Of a stretch of 64,000 nt of DNA, positions 9,253 through 19,194 are shown one piece after another (positions within the stretch are counted from its first letter, which is position 1; each line of letters starts with the position of its first letter). The notes beneath the pieces were generated by a model. That model ran no database searches. It was given only the letters and a program-made list of their open reading frames with translations, and was not told the DNA's origin. Origin of the DNA: Alteromonas sp. M12 (GTDB lineage: Bacteria; Pseudomonadota; Gammaproteobacteria; Enterobacterales; Alteromonadaceae); NCBI RefSeq assembly GCF_037478005.1, contig NZ_CP144164.1, positions 3,224,001 through 3,288,000 on the forward strand, written 5' to 3'. The translations under genes were made by a program, and so were the position numbers.

Positions 9253-9284
9253 GAACCAAGCGCTAAAACAATAGCGCTTGGTTC
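9253..9284 (-). terminator. Strong intra-unit hairpin between GH95 and 827-aa genes
   Basis: A perfect 13-bp stem (GAACCAAGCGCTA / TAGCGCTTGGTTC) with a 6-nt loop. On the minus strand it is followed by TCTATTTTACTG, only moderately T-rich. It could act as a partial terminator or mRNA stabiliser that raises expression of the promoter-proximal GH95 gene. Confidence 0.6.
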
Positions 9285-9319
9285 AAACCAGTTGTTGCAA
9301 CAACTTGCTTAGCTGCAGG

Positions 9320-11755
9320 TTATTTATTCCCATAATAAAATGTATGAGACGGTAAACGTGTTGTCTTTTGGTTTAAACCAAATAGATTTTGCTGAGACTT
9401 TTCAATATCTTCAGAACGAATAAACAAATCTGTTTGCGATATGTGTGGCGACATCAATAGCACACGTTCGCCCTTAGCAAGTTCAATATGAAGAAAGCCA
9501 TTTTCACCTTGTCTAACAAGGCTGTTATCAGCCAACTTACCATCAATGTAAATAATTGGATTAGTAATATCAGGGTTAATCACTAACGGGGTGCCAACCA
9601 AACTTTGCAACTCTACAAACTGTGTTTTACCTTCAGACTTTTTAGCTGTCACCAAAAATGCACCTTGGGTTCGCAGTTGATGAAACGCCATGTCTTCCCA
9701 GTGTTTAGGCACCGCAGGAAACACTCTTATTTTGCCACCCCAACTCTGTAACAACATATCGTGAACTGAAGTTGCATAAGATAGCGGGCTTTCAATTACC
9801 GGTTGCGTTTTCACCTCAGCGTACATAGTTGTGGGTGAAACATTTTTATGATTAATGAAAAAGTCTAAATATTTATAAGCTTTTTCACCGTCACCAAGGG
9901 TAGCGTAAATCGAACTTGCGCCAGTTGCTGTATACCCTGTCACTTTCATAGCATCGGCTTTTTTGTTGCTATACATAGTCACATCTAACCAATGATCAAC
10001 AGAGGTTCGAGCTAACTTAGCATCATCTTTATTTTCCACATTCAATTGTCCTAGAGGGTAAATAGGAAGTAAGTGAGAATAATGACGATGGGGTTTATCA
10101 AATGGAATATCTTTACCTATTCGCAAGCCATTTTCGTCTACCTGAAAAGGTACCAAATTGTCTAGCACGTGTTTCCATTTAGCAGCTAAAGGATCATTTA
10201 AATTGTTAGCTTCATCCAGCTCAATTAAGGTCTCGAATGTCCAGCGCAACAAGCCAATTGTGAAGTTAATATCCTGGCCACGACCTGGTTTATACTCAGG
10301 TGACCAACTATGTTTGATATGAATAGTGCCATCCTCAGACACTAACGCATTGTCTTTTAAATAATTTAGATAACTGTTACCGGTTTTTCGTAAGATTGGA
10401 AATAAACCATCACGTAACTTTTGTGCATCACCTAAATAAGTGTAGTGCAACCAATAGTCGTGTAACAACCACGCCAACATGTCAGGGACTTTACCGCCAT
10501 TGGTTGACACCATGTCTTGAGGAAATAAGGCACCAACAGCGGCGCTGTCTTTCCAATGTTTTGGCACATTACCCGTTAAATTATCGTGATACTTATCTAT
10601 ATTGTTAACTAAGGATTCACCTAACTCCATGCGATTTGCGGTTAAGTGTGTCCAATAGATTAGCTGAACATTTAGATCACCCCACACCATTGGCCAAAAA
10701 GTATCGTTGTACCAAGGTCCCATCAGGTCAAGGATAGGACCATCACCACGACTGGCCGACGCCAACTTATACATTTGAATCCAATAAAAAGCTTCTTTCT
10801 CGGGCTCACCTATAGTTAAAAAGCTTTGTGGATAATAATTATGCCACCACTGTTGATGGCTCTCGAAAAAGGTATTTTCCTGCAACATTTTACGAGCTGA
10901 GTTTAGATTTTCTTTGACTATTTCATGACTGTTTTTTTCAGGAAAACTATGATGAATACTGGCGGATAAATATTGTTTGCCCGACTCTTTTCCTAGCACT
11001 TCCCAACCCACTGTGGTTTCACCTCGGTGTTGGTATAAAGGTTGAAAACTAAAATTCATTTCATCTTCTTTGAACAATGTCGCTTTGGGCGGCATAGGCA
11101 TAGGCGCATTACGCATGCGATCCCAAAGGGCAGATTTTGGTCCTCTGCCACGATCAAAAAAGCCTTTTACAGGGGGATAAGGTTCATCCGGATGCCAACT
11201 TATAGTGATTGACTCTCCGTCTTTAGCATCAGTTTCAAAATAAATGATATCTTCTTCACTATGCGTGATGCCTTTAATTGCATATGAACCAAGGCTTGTG
11301 GTGATTTCACCGGTTAGCTCTGCGTCATATAATCCAAGTCTAAGATCTACTTTTTCAATATCACCTTTGGAGGTAAGATTAAAATGTCCTAAGGGCAGTC
11401 TACCTCGGTAGATCCATAGCATTTCCTCACCTTTATAAGGTAAGCGATGGTCGTAATAATCATGTCTACCTGTATGTATAGAAATGACATTTTTGGCCTC
11501 ATTTTCAGCTTGATAGAATAAAAAACCGACGTTACCGTTGCCAGTATAAGGCGCCACAGTCCATTTATTTGGAATGCGATCCCAAATAAGATCCTGTTGC
11601 GACAAAAAAGATTGGTAATCAATGTTCACTGCAACTTTGGGTGTAGCCATTTGAGTGGCAGTAACCTCTTCACCATTGTTTGAGCAAGATGCTAAAAACA
11701 CACCGCCTACTAACAACATAATCGATTTAACATGCGCAGTTTTAATGATTTTCAT
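9320..11755 (-). CDS. GH95-like alpha-L-fucosidase/galactosidase, lipoprotein
   Basis: About 811 aa from the chosen ATG. This start gives a clean lipoprotein signal (MKIIKTAHVKSIMLLVGG, lipobox LASC); a TTG 30 nt upstream, with a GGGAAG ribosome site, is an alternative. The N-terminal beta domain carries PYTGNGNVGFLFYQ. The (alpha/alpha)6 barrel has WPMVWGDLNVQLIYWTH, an AWLLHDYWLHYTYLGD helix, HRHYSHLLPIYPLGQLN and MLLQSWGGKIRVFPAVP; the last two closely match GH95 hallmarks (HRHxSHLxxLYP; EMLLQSxxG). GH95 members are inverting exo-alpha-1,2-L-fucosidases or L-galactosidases. The N-terminal part diverges from textbook GH95, so a sister family is possible. First gene of its unit, preceded by a candidate operator at 11885-11916. 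Confidence 0.82.
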   Translation of the reverse strand: MKIIKTAHVKSIMLLVGGVFLASCSNNGEEVTATQMATPKVAVNIDYQSFLSQQDLIWDRIPNKWTVAPYTGNGNVGFLFYQAENEAKNVISIHTGRHDYYDHRLPYKGEEMLWIYRGRLPLGHFNLTSKGDIEKVDLRLGLYDAELTGEITTSLGSYAIKGITHSEEDIIYFETDAKDGESITISWHPDEPYPPVKGFFDRGRGPKSALWDRMRNAPMPMPPKATLFKEDEMNFSFQPLYQHRGETTVGWEVLGKESGKQYLSASIHHSFPEKNSHEIVKENLNSARKMLQENTFFESHQQWWHNYYPQSFLTIGEPEKEAFYWIQMYKLASASRGDGPILDLMGPWYNDTFWPMVWGDLNVQLIYWTHLTANRMELGESLVNNIDKYHDNLTGNVPKHWKDSAAVGALFPQDMVSTNGGKVPDMLAWLLHDYWLHYTYLGDAQKLRDGLFPILRKTGNSYLNYLKDNALVSEDGTIHIKHSWSPEYKPGRGQDINFTIGLLRWTFETLIELDEANNLNDPLAAKWKHVLDNLVPFQVDENGLRIGKDIPFDKPHRHYSHLLPIYPLGQLNVENKDDAKLARTSVDHWLDVTMYSNKKADAMKVTGYTATGASSIYATLGDGEKAYKYLDFFINHKNVSPTTMYAEVKTQPVIESPLSYATSVHDMLLQSWGGKIRVFPAVPKHWEDMAFHQLRTQGAFLVTAKKSEGKTQFVELQSLVGTPLVINPDITNPIIYIDGKLADNSLVRQGENGFLHIELAKGERVLLMSPHISQTDLFIRSEDIEKSQQNLFGLNQKTTRLPSHTFYYGNK

Positions 11756-11884
11756 TTTATTTTTTATAGACTGATAATTAACCAAGGTACTTCCCTACTT
11801 GCTAGTTCCACTCACTTATTCATTCGATTAAATAATTAAAAATGAATGATTATTTTACATACGGATATTATAGCAGCAATAACA

Positions 11885-11916
11885 ATATTTCAAACATTGT
11901 TTAACATATGAAACGA
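11885..11916. promoter_or_regulatory. Candidate regulon box upstream of the GH95 unit
   Basis: TATTTC then AAACATTGTTTA, A, CATATGAAAC. The core matches almost base for base the reverse complement of the box before the TonB receptor gene (AAACATTGTTTA, C, CATGTAAAC). It lies about 130 nt upstream of the GH95 start. The rest of this roughly 315-nt gap is AT-rich and shows no gene. Confidence 0.5.
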
Positions 11917-12010
11917 TTTATTTAAAAATTACTTACTAAGGTTAATGCCACAAATTAAGGTCAGCACAAAAAGCATGAAATGATGGATATAAGCCGCAGA
12001 TTTATTGCAA

Positions 12011-12038
12011 CCCATGGTTCCCTAGTTGCGACCATGGG
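12011..12038 (-). terminator. Hairpin downstream of a sulfatase gene
   Basis: A perfect 8-bp stem CCCATGGT / ACCATGGG with a 12-nt loop, located after the stop of the minus-strand sulfatase. No T-run follows, so it is a weak terminator or a 3' stabilising element. Confidence 0.35.
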
Positions 12039-12070
12039 CGTATGTCATCAGTGTGGTTTAATAAATACTA

Positions 12071-13735
12071 TCAACTGTTGTTTATCTGCCAAGATAATAA
12101 GTTATCAAGTATCATTAAACGACGTTGTTGATCTGCGTCTATGCCGTGGTTAACTTTCCAGTTAATTTGGGGTTTTGGTGCCCCTTTGTTTGAGCGCTGA
12201 TCCCTTATGGATTTTTGCACAGCTGCATGCAAACGAACAACCACATCAGGGTTTTGCTGGGCGACATTAACCCTCTCACTTTGGTCTTCCTTTAGATTAA
12301 AAAGAGTGACATGTTGATACCATGGTTCGGTACTTTTAGGGGTGAAATAACCTTCTCTAAGTTTTTTAATATTTTTTTGATTACCTTGTCTAATCTCGGC
12401 CATTTCAGGTAAAGACTTATAGATCAATTTCCACTCGTTATCTCGGGCAATTAAAATATTATGTAAACTACTAATAATAACCTCTCGTTGTTTAGCCGGC
12501 GCTTGTTTATTTTGTAATTGCGCTAAAAAACTAACGCTATCAACGGCGTAACTCGGTGTTGGTTGACCTAGAATATCCGCTGTCGTGGCAACAAAATCTT
12601 CAAGGGTAATATTAGCGTGTTCTCGACGGTTTAACTTACCCTTAATACCTTTAGGCCATTTGACTAAAAATGGCACACGATGACCACCTTCAAACAAAGT
12701 GGCTTTTTCGCCCCGTCGCCCGTCGTGAGTATCATGACCTACTTTGTTAAGCTCAATTGTGGCACCTGGATAAGAACCATTATCGGCCGTGAATATGACC
12801 ATGGTATTCTCTGACAATCCTTGTTTTGCTAATGCATCAAGTACTTGTCCAACGGTCCAGTCAATTTCCATTCGAAAATCAGCATTGGGGCCTAGTTTAC
12901 TCAATCCCTGAAATGCTTTAGATGGCACAACTGGAGAGTGGGGTGCATTAAGTGGCATATATAAAAAGAAAGGTTCATCTTTATTTTGCTGTTCAATTAA
13001 CGCGACGGCACGTTTTGTAAATTCTCCCAATACTTGAGTGGGTTGAAGCTCAGGATCAGCAAAACCAGTGCGGTGACCGAAGCGATTCTTACCAATTAAA
13101 CGTTCAGTTGGTATTTTACTGGCTTTGTTATTGATAAGATAAACATAAGGTGCAAAATCTAAGCTACCGGCAATACCAAACCAAGTATCGAATCCATGAT
13201 CTGTTGGTCCACCATAAAAAGGTACGTTAAAGTCTATTTGCTGATCTTGGGTTAGGGTGGCTTTATGACTCATGCTGGTTCGCGACTCCATCACTGAACC
13301 GTCTTTCATGGTCCAACTGGTGCCTAAATGCCACTTTCCTACCATCAAGGTTTTATAACCTTGGTTACGCAAAAAACTAGCTACGGTTTCTTGCCCCTTT
13401 GACATTATGCGAGAACCATAATTTGCGGCAAGTCCGACTTTTTCACGCCATGGATACCGTCCCGTCATAAGGCCATATCGTGTAGGTGTACAAATAGACG
13501 AGCCCGTATAAGCTTGGGTAAAGGCAATGCCTTGTTCAGCGATTCGATCAAGATTCTTAGTGGGTATTTTCCCTTGCGGTGCGATAGCCTGAATGTCACC
13601 GTAACCCATATCGTCAGCTAAAATGTAAACAATATTGGGTTTGCTAGTGTCAGCGAATACTGACGGCGACAATAGCCATACCACACACACAAGTATAATG
13701 GATTTAAGTGCTAAATTTCTTTGGTTTATTGTCAT
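12071..13735 (-). CDS. S1-type sulfatase (CTPTR), secreted
   Basis: 554 aa with a cleavable signal peptide (about 1-29, SPSVFADT). KPNIVYILADDMGYGD holds the first metal Asp pair (41-42). Formylglycine site CTPTR at Cys82, then YGLMTGRYPWR. GKWHLG near 135 and FTADNGS are standard sulfatase active-site blocks. Related by eye to the genes at 13836 and 32968 (same TPTR/TPSR and RYxWR context), suggesting one subfamily with differing regioselectivity. Third gene of a three-sulfatase run (16804 to 12071), about 100 nt after the previous gene. Periplasmic or secreted; substrate position not predictable. Confidence 0.93.
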   Translation of the reverse strand: MTINQRNLALKSIILVCVVWLLSPSVFADTSKPNIVYILADDMGYGDIQAIAPQGKIPTKNLDRIAEQGIAFTQAYTGSSICTPTRYGLMTGRYPWREKVGLAANYGSRIMSKGQETVASFLRNQGYKTLMVGKWHLGTSWTMKDGSVMESRTSMSHKATLTQDQQIDFNVPFYGGPTDHGFDTWFGIAGSLDFAPYVYLINNKASKIPTERLIGKNRFGHRTGFADPELQPTQVLGEFTKRAVALIEQQNKDEPFFLYMPLNAPHSPVVPSKAFQGLSKLGPNADFRMEIDWTVGQVLDALAKQGLSENTMVIFTADNGSYPGATIELNKVGHDTHDGRRGEKATLFEGGHRVPFLVKWPKGIKGKLNRREHANITLEDFVATTADILGQPTPSYAVDSVSFLAQLQNKQAPAKQREVIISSLHNILIARDNEWKLIYKSLPEMAEIRQGNQKNIKKLREGYFTPKSTEPWYQHVTLFNLKEDQSERVNVAQQNPDVVVRLHAAVQKSIRDQRSNKGAPKPQINWKVNHGIDADQQRRLMILDNLLSWQINNS

Positions 13736-13835
13736 TGTTTATCCGTACATTTACTTTACAAGTTAGCTTGCTTTATTGACTCTCACAGCGTCTTGGTTAA
13801 CAACTCAAACACTGAATGCATAGGCATAGAAACCG

Positions 13836-15314
13836 TTAATTCCCATTGCGGATCTGTTCAAGCTCATTGATTAATTGATTCGCAATTTCAGGACGATGTT
13901 CGAATAAATTAGTGCTTTCAGCGGGGTCCTCTTTGAGGTTATATAGCTGCATTTTTTGCCCGTCTGGTTTAACCCGAGTGAAACCGCCACTGCCCTCACC
14001 TTCAACAAGTTTCCAATCGCCTTTACGAATGGCGAATAAACCTCTATGGGAATGATGAATCACCGCTCCTCGGTCATAACTTGTGGTTTGCGTAGCCGTT
14101 AATTCTGAAGAAAAGTCGACACTGTCTAAGTGATTAAACTGTTCAATCTCTGTGCCTGTAATAGAAGCCACCGTTGCTAACAAATCATTTAGCACCACTA
14201 AAGATGAACTGACTTTGCCTGCCACAAATTTATTCGGCCAATTAATGATTAAAGGCACTCTGTGTCCACCTTCATGAATATCCGCTTTTTGACCACGTAA
14301 TTTACCATTGGCGTAGTGTTGATATTTTTGCTTGTCAGTTTCAGTCCAATGGGCACCGTTATCTGAGGAATAAATAACAATGGTATTTTCGGCAATGCCT
14401 AGATGATCCAGTTCAGCATTAATCTGCCCTACCAGATTATCCACATCCATTACAAAATCTCCGTAATGGCCAGCGCCAGACTTCCCTTGGGAGGCTTTAC
14501 TTGGCAACCAAGGTGTGTGTGGTGCAGGTAGCGCATAGTATAAAAAGAAAGGTTTGTTGTCGGCTGATTTCGACGCTAATTGAATTTGTTCTATGGCTTT
14601 TTGGGTAAGGGTTGGCAAAACGTTTTGATGATCAAAACCTTCGCCAATCAATCCTTTGCGCCAAAACCCCGCACCGTCATTTCGACGAAATTGACTCGCC
14701 TCCACAATTTTTCCAGTTAATGGTGTCGCTAAGGTCTCATTTTCGATAAACACATAGGGTTCCATATCCAAAGAGGCCGGTATTCCATAAAAATAGTCAA
14801 AACCCACTGAATTGGGACCTCGAGTCAACTGACTCCAATAGTCAGTCTCGGCATAGCCGATGCCCAGATGCCATTTCCCCACCGCTAGCGTTTTATACCC
14901 TTGCGACTTTAACATAGAGGCTATGGTGGTTCTGTCGGATTCAATTAGAGCCGGTGAGTGTCCTCTTAACACGCCACGTTTTAAATGCGTTCGCCATGCG
15001 TATCGACCTGTTAACAACGAATATCTAGAAGGGGTACACACTGCAGAGGATGAATGTGCGTCGGTAAATGACACGCCTTGTTCAGCCATTTTATTAAGAT
15101 TAGGTGTGGCAATTTTACTTTCAGGATTATAAGCCTGGATATCGCCATATCCCATATCATCAGCAAAGATGATCACGATATTAGGTTGTGTTTTGGCCTG
15201 TGTTGCTAAGCTATTAGCAAATGCGTCACCGTACACAAGTGCAAGCATCATAGTGACAACAAGGGTAATCCACTGACTACCAGCTGTATTCAAGGGTAAT
15301 TTATTCATAGCCAT
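13836..15314 (-). CDS. S1-type sulfatase (CTPSR), secreted
   Basis: 492 aa. A hydrophobic signal at about 16-34 precedes QPNIVIIFADDMGYGD. Formylglycine site CTPSR at Cys93, followed by YSLLTGRYAWR. Further blocks: VGKWHLGIGY, YALPAPHTPW and SSDNGAHW. Its start lies 2 nt after the stop of the upstream sulfatase, which implies translational coupling. Compact length, without the C-terminal extension carried by the larger sulfatases of this locus. Confidence 0.93.
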   Translation of the reverse strand: MAMNKLPLNTAGSQWITLVVTMMLALVYGDAFANSLATQAKTQPNIVIIFADDMGYGDIQAYNPESKIATPNLNKMAEQGVSFTDAHSSSAVCTPSRYSLLTGRYAWRTHLKRGVLRGHSPALIESDRTTIASMLKSQGYKTLAVGKWHLGIGYAETDYWSQLTRGPNSVGFDYFYGIPASLDMEPYVFIENETLATPLTGKIVEASQFRRNDGAGFWRKGLIGEGFDHQNVLPTLTQKAIEQIQLASKSADNKPFFLYYALPAPHTPWLPSKASQGKSGAGHYGDFVMDVDNLVGQINAELDHLGIAENTIVIYSSDNGAHWTETDKQKYQHYANGKLRGQKADIHEGGHRVPLIINWPNKFVAGKVSSSLVVLNDLLATVASITGTEIEQFNHLDSVDFSSELTATQTTSYDRGAVIHHSHRGLFAIRKGDWKLVEGEGSGGFTRVKPDGQKMQLYNLKEDPAESTNLFEHRPEIANQLINELEQIRNGN

Positions 15315-15316
15315 GA

Positions 15317-16804
15317 TTATTGTTGACCACGCATTGTCGATTTAACATGGGCTGGGACAGTTTCCGGAAACTGTTGTTGTAAGCGCAGCATTTCAGCACG
15401 AAGCTCTGCTACCACCTTAGGGTGTAAAGCAGCAACATTGGTTTTTTCATACCAGTCTTGTTTTACTTGGTATAACTCCTCAACACCAAGACTGTCATTA
15501 ACTAACAGTTTCCAATCCCCTTTTTGTATACCGTAATTTGGCCAGTTAGCAGTGGCAGTGCTCTTACTCGCTTTGCCCGGCGGCCAAACCCAATATAAGG
15601 TTTTACTTCGTTCGAAGGTTTCTCCTTCTAGGGCCAAACGAATGTTTTCTCCATCAGACACAAACTCTGCGGGTAATTCAGCACCTGCAAGGGCAGCAAA
15701 GGTAGGAAGTAAATCAACCGCATTTAACACCGAGGTTTTATCGATAGCGCCAGCAAGCACAACACCTGGCCAACGGGCAATGAAAGGAACCCGCACTCCA
15801 CCAGCATATAGTGAACGTTTAGCGCCTTTTAATCCTAGTGTTTTACCCACTGAATAGAAGGTACCAAAGCCTGGACCAGTTGAATCATCATCCATGAATT
15901 TTCTTTCTCCGGTAACTTCCGGACCGTTATCTGAGCTAAAGATAACCAAGGTATTATCATCAATACCCAGCTCTTTAAGTAGCGCCATGATTCTCCCGAC
16001 ATCACGGTCTCCAGCAGCAATAATGGCTGAGTACAACATGTCTTGTTCATTTAAGTGCCCGTATTCTTTCATTAACGCAGGCTCTGGGTAATGGGGCGTG
16101 TGAGTCTCATGTATCCACAGGTTGACAAAAAATGGCTGATCTTTATGGCGTTTAATAAAATCAATGGCCCGTGTGGCTGTCTCGGAAGGCGGCATATTGT
16201 AGCCAGGTAAATTAAAAGCAGCGTATTCGTCATAACCATATTCGTTTGGCAATGGCGCATCTTCAATTTGAACATTAGTTAAATGCCATTTACCGAAATG
16301 GCCAGTGGCATAGCCCGCATTTTTGAGAGTGCGCGGCAGCATTTCAACTGTTGGGTCAAGCCAATCAGGCATGCCAGCACGCTGGTGATGATCAATGGTT
16401 GCAAAATGTTGATTGACGTTATTTCTTGACGGAAACTGCCCCGTCATAACTGCTGCGCGGCTTGGAGAGCACACTGGGCTGCTCACTGAAAACTGATAAA
16501 AATCCGTTCCTTCTGCAGCTAATTTATCAATATTGGGAGTCTTGACCTGTTTATTTCCATGAACACTTAGATCTCCCCATCCCCAATCATCTGCAAAGAT
16601 ATAAATGATGTTAGGTTGCTTTACTAACACGGCCTCTGACGAATCAGTTCCATGACTTGAAGTGTTCGTGACACCACAAGCAGCCAGACCAAAGCTGATG
16701 AAGCTAACAGCCCCAAAAACTCTCACGGACCTCAATAGCTTAAAGGCCACACTGTTTTTTTGGCTGTGACTAATTACTCGTTTAGTAAGGTTAAATTTAT
16801 CCAT
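15317..16804 (-). CDS. S1-type sulfatase (CSPSR), lipoprotein
   Basis: 495 aa with an unusually long N-terminus before the lipobox LAAC (Cys43); the start was kept because no internal Met precedes the hydrophobic stretch. QPNIIYIFADDWGWGD supplies the metal Asp pair. Formylglycine site CSPSR at Cys112. WIHETHTPHYPEP and FSSDNGPEVTG are active-site blocks. Very similar by eye to the sulfatase at 44838-46241 (shared FYQFSVSxPVCSPSRAAVxTG), a recent duplicate pair. First gene of the three-sulfatase unit, with a candidate operator about 75 nt upstream. Confidence 0.93.
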   Translation of the reverse strand: MDKFNLTKRVISHSQKNSVAFKLLRSVRVFGAVSFISFGLAACGVTNTSSHGTDSSEAVLVKQPNIIYIFADDWGWGDLSVHGNKQVKTPNIDKLAAEGTDFYQFSVSSPVCSPSRAAVMTGQFPSRNNVNQHFATIDHHQRAGMPDWLDPTVEMLPRTLKNAGYATGHFGKWHLTNVQIEDAPLPNEYGYDEYAAFNLPGYNMPPSETATRAIDFIKRHKDQPFFVNLWIHETHTPHYPEPALMKEYGHLNEQDMLYSAIIAAGDRDVGRIMALLKELGIDDNTLVIFSSDNGPEVTGERKFMDDDSTGPGFGTFYSVGKTLGLKGAKRSLYAGGVRVPFIARWPGVVLAGAIDKTSVLNAVDLLPTFAALAGAELPAEFVSDGENIRLALEGETFERSKTLYWVWPPGKASKSTATANWPNYGIQKGDWKLLVNDSLGVEELYQVKQDWYEKTNVAALHPKVVAELRAEMLRLQQQFPETVPAHVKSTMRGQQ

Positions 16805-16879
16805 TATTGACTTCTCTTTGGGAAGATTTCACCCAAATCATTAGGGAGAGATTAATAACAAAAGATTAACATAATCAAA

Positions 16880-16911
16880 TCATATTTAAAATAATATTTT
16901 ATATTTGATAA
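16880..16911. promoter_or_regulatory. Candidate regulon box upstream of the three-sulfatase unit
   Basis: TCATATTTAAAATAATATT then TTATATTTGATAA. It aligns position by position with the box at 32642-32676, and is preceded by GATTAACATAA as at both EF-hand promoters. This gap of about 350 nt otherwise holds only AT-rich sequence and the terminator of the next unit. Confidence 0.45.
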
Positions 16912-17103
16912 TTCACCTGAAGGCTAGATATTGAGAAAGTCATCATATTGGCTACGCCAAAACCCACATGGAGTCATTTACACCTAGCATTAACTAAGTC
17001 ATAGGTTCTGACTATAAATAACCACTACACCTTGCCACTCAGCGCCCGAAGCATTGTTTTTATTAAATAATAAATACTTATCAGCTATTCTGATTTACCA
17101 AAA

Positions 17104-17130
17104 AAAAACCACTGCTAAGCAGTGGTTTTT
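17104..17130 (-). terminator. Intrinsic terminator of the TonB receptor/lipoprotein/sulfatase unit
   Basis: A 12-bp stem (AAAAACCACTGC / GCAGTGGTTTTT) with a 3-nt loop. On the minus strand it runs into a nine-T tract. Textbook intrinsic terminator just after the sulfatase stop. Confidence 0.9.
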
Positions 17131-17154
17131 GGGAGGCCGAATCACACATTCAAG

Positions 17155-19074
17155 TTAATTTAATTGATGAAATTTACTTTTTACCATAAAACGATTTTCA
17201 TCAATTAAAATGATACCGTATTCTTTTGCTTCTTTAGGTACCGTATAGGTGTAACCTAATTTATTCTCAGTAACAGTTACCGGTACTTTTACATACGTGG
17301 AAGCAACTTTACTTTTCTTACCTTTTTTACCTTTTTTGTTTTTCTTCGCTTTTTTATCTGCTTTAGCCTCGTCAGATATTTTAATAAGGGCATAGCTCTC
17401 AACAACATCAGTGTTACCCTTAGCTAATGTCACTGAAACCTGGCGAGATTTAGCATCAAAATTATCATTAACAATACTCGGAATAAGGGCTACTTGTTGT
17501 TTATGCTCTTTATCATTGAATCTAGTAGGATCTTTATAAGGGTATTTTGCATCATAATCTTTTAGATATTTCTCTAATCGTTGAGATAAGTCTTTAACAA
17601 CTTCAGGTTCTTGTTTAGCGATATTATGCATTTCTTCTAGGTCGTTTCGTTTACCATTTTTATAAAGCCGATAAAGCAGGTAATCACCGCTCAAATAGTT
17701 TTTATATAACTTAAAGTCTCCAAATCTTATGGCTGACTGTTGCGTTGATTTGAGACCAAATGGGTAATGCCACCACAACTCTTCTCTAGGTTTTCCATTT
17801 TCATATTTAACGTCATTTTCATCATCTATTAGTACGTTTGAAATATCTAAACCGTCTAATTCCGCACGATATTTTTCAGGAATTTCACTGTTTGTCAGAC
17901 TTAATACAGTTGGGAAAAAATCTAATTGGTTGATTAAAACATCCTTTGTTTTTCCTTTAACAATATTAGGGCCGGAAATCAGCATTGGTACTCTAATACC
18001 GCCTTCCTGAGTATACTTTTTACCCTTATCTAAAGGTGCATTATCCGACATAATTTCGTCTCTGCGTTGCTCCGCTCCGCCATTATCAGAAGAGAAAAAG
18101 ATGTAGGTTGTTTCGTACAATTTTTTACCAGGATTTCTAGGATCGTCGGTTTTCTTTAAATAATCGACAACACGCCCAAGGCTCCAATCTAAAGTGGTTA
18201 CCATAGCGCCAAAGTAAGGGTTGGTTTGTCCGCCCGTCGTTATTGGAATATCTTTGGTAGGGAACTCCATGCCTAATTTATCAGTATAATATTGCAATAA
18301 TTCACGGTTTTTCGTGTGAATTGGGTAATGCACCATCCAATGAGCTAAATATAAAAAGAAAGGTTCTTGCTTGTTTTTGTCCATAAATTCAAGTGCACTT
18401 TCAGTAACCTCATCGGTTGGATATGAGATCCCATTGGGTGAGTCTTTTGTAAAAGGATAGTACTTTTCGTCACTTAAACGATATGGGTCTTTTTTGCTGT
18501 GTGTTGCAAAATAATTAACTCGATTGTTCTTCCCTTTCGGCCCTTGGTGCGCGCCTCTAGACTCATTCACAAAATCAAAACCTTGATTCTTTGAGCTTTG
18601 AATCTGAAGATGTCCCGCGTGCCATTTGCCTACGTGGCCGGTTTTGTAACCATTCATTTTTAATGCTTCAGCGATGGTTAAATGCTCTGGGCTTAATCCT
18701 TCGGGAAAATATGCACTAATGTATTTTTCCGATTTATGGGGAGCTGGAATTTGTCCACCCACTACATTGGTTATGCCGGTTTTAGCAGGATGTAAGCCGC
18801 TTAGAAGTGCTGCTCGTGAGGGAGCACAAGTTGGAGCAGGAGAATACGCGTTAGTGAAATTAATCGCATCTTTTGCTAATGCTGCAATATTAGGAGTTTC
18901 CCAAACAACTGGGTCATCCAAATCATTTAATGTTGTATCCTGCCAACCTAAGTCATCTGCATAAAATATAACGACATTAGGCTTTATTAAATCACTATTT
19001 TCATTACTACTTGCGTGGTTAGAGGTAAAAAATGTTAGTGAAATAAGGGTTAAGAGCACTTTGTTTGTTTTCAT
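17155..19074 (-). CDS. S1-type sulfatase (CAPSR) with lysine-rich C-terminal domain
   Basis: 639 aa, signal peptide about 1-21. KPNVVIFYADDLGWQD opens the domain. Formylglycine site CAPSR at Cys83 within SPAPTCAPSRAALLSG. GKWHAGH and FSSDNGGAEQ follow. The C-terminal beta-rich extension (from about 530) is interrupted by a strongly basic loop KKAKKNKKGKKGKKSK and ends YGIILIDENRFMV. Same subgroup as the sulfatases at 28683 and 40924, which carry shorter basic loops at the same place. Third gene of the unit headed by a TonB-dependent receptor, so probably acts on material bound or imported there. The basic loop might bind polyanionic glycan (inference). Confidence 0.93.
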   Translation of the reverse strand: MKTNKVLLTLISLTFFTSNHASSNENSDLIKPNVVIFYADDLGWQDTTLNDLDDPVVWETPNIAALAKDAINFTNAYSPAPTCAPSRAALLSGLHPAKTGITNVVGGQIPAPHKSEKYISAYFPEGLSPEHLTIAEALKMNGYKTGHVGKWHAGHLQIQSSKNQGFDFVNESRGAHQGPKGKNNRVNYFATHSKKDPYRLSDEKYYPFTKDSPNGISYPTDEVTESALEFMDKNKQEPFFLYLAHWMVHYPIHTKNRELLQYYTDKLGMEFPTKDIPITTGGQTNPYFGAMVTTLDWSLGRVVDYLKKTDDPRNPGKKLYETTYIFFSSDNGGAEQRRDEIMSDNAPLDKGKKYTQEGGIRVPMLISGPNIVKGKTKDVLINQLDFFPTVLSLTNSEIPEKYRAELDGLDISNVLIDDENDVKYENGKPREELWWHYPFGLKSTQQSAIRFGDFKLYKNYLSGDYLLYRLYKNGKRNDLEEMHNIAKQEPEVVKDLSQRLEKYLKDYDAKYPYKDPTRFNDKEHKQQVALIPSIVNDNFDAKSRQVSVTLAKGNTDVVESYALIKISDEAKADKKAKKNKKGKKGKKSKVASTYVKVPVTVTENKLGYTYTVPKEAKEYGIILIDENRFMVKSKFHQLN

Positions 19075-19120
19075 TGTATATTTTCCATAAACGCTATAGA
19101 AATAATCAGATTTAAAATAA

Positions 19121-19149
19121 AAATAGCGCTATAAAAAATAGCGCTATTT
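19121..19149 (-). terminator. Intrinsic hairpin between surface-lipoprotein and sulfatase genes
   Basis: An 11-bp stem (AAATAGCGCTA / TAGCGCTATTT) with an AT loop, followed on the minus strand by TTATTTTAAAT. It may attenuate the downstream sulfatase relative to the receptor and lipoprotein genes. Confidence 0.7.
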
Positions 19150-19194
19150 AATTCTTATTAAACGTTACAAAATCTAATATTGGACCTACTTACA

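Noticed and set aside
17097..17130. Long A-run with inverted repeat as a possible mobile-element end
   Set aside because: It is fully explained as an intrinsic terminator of the minus-strand unit; no second end or target duplication seen.
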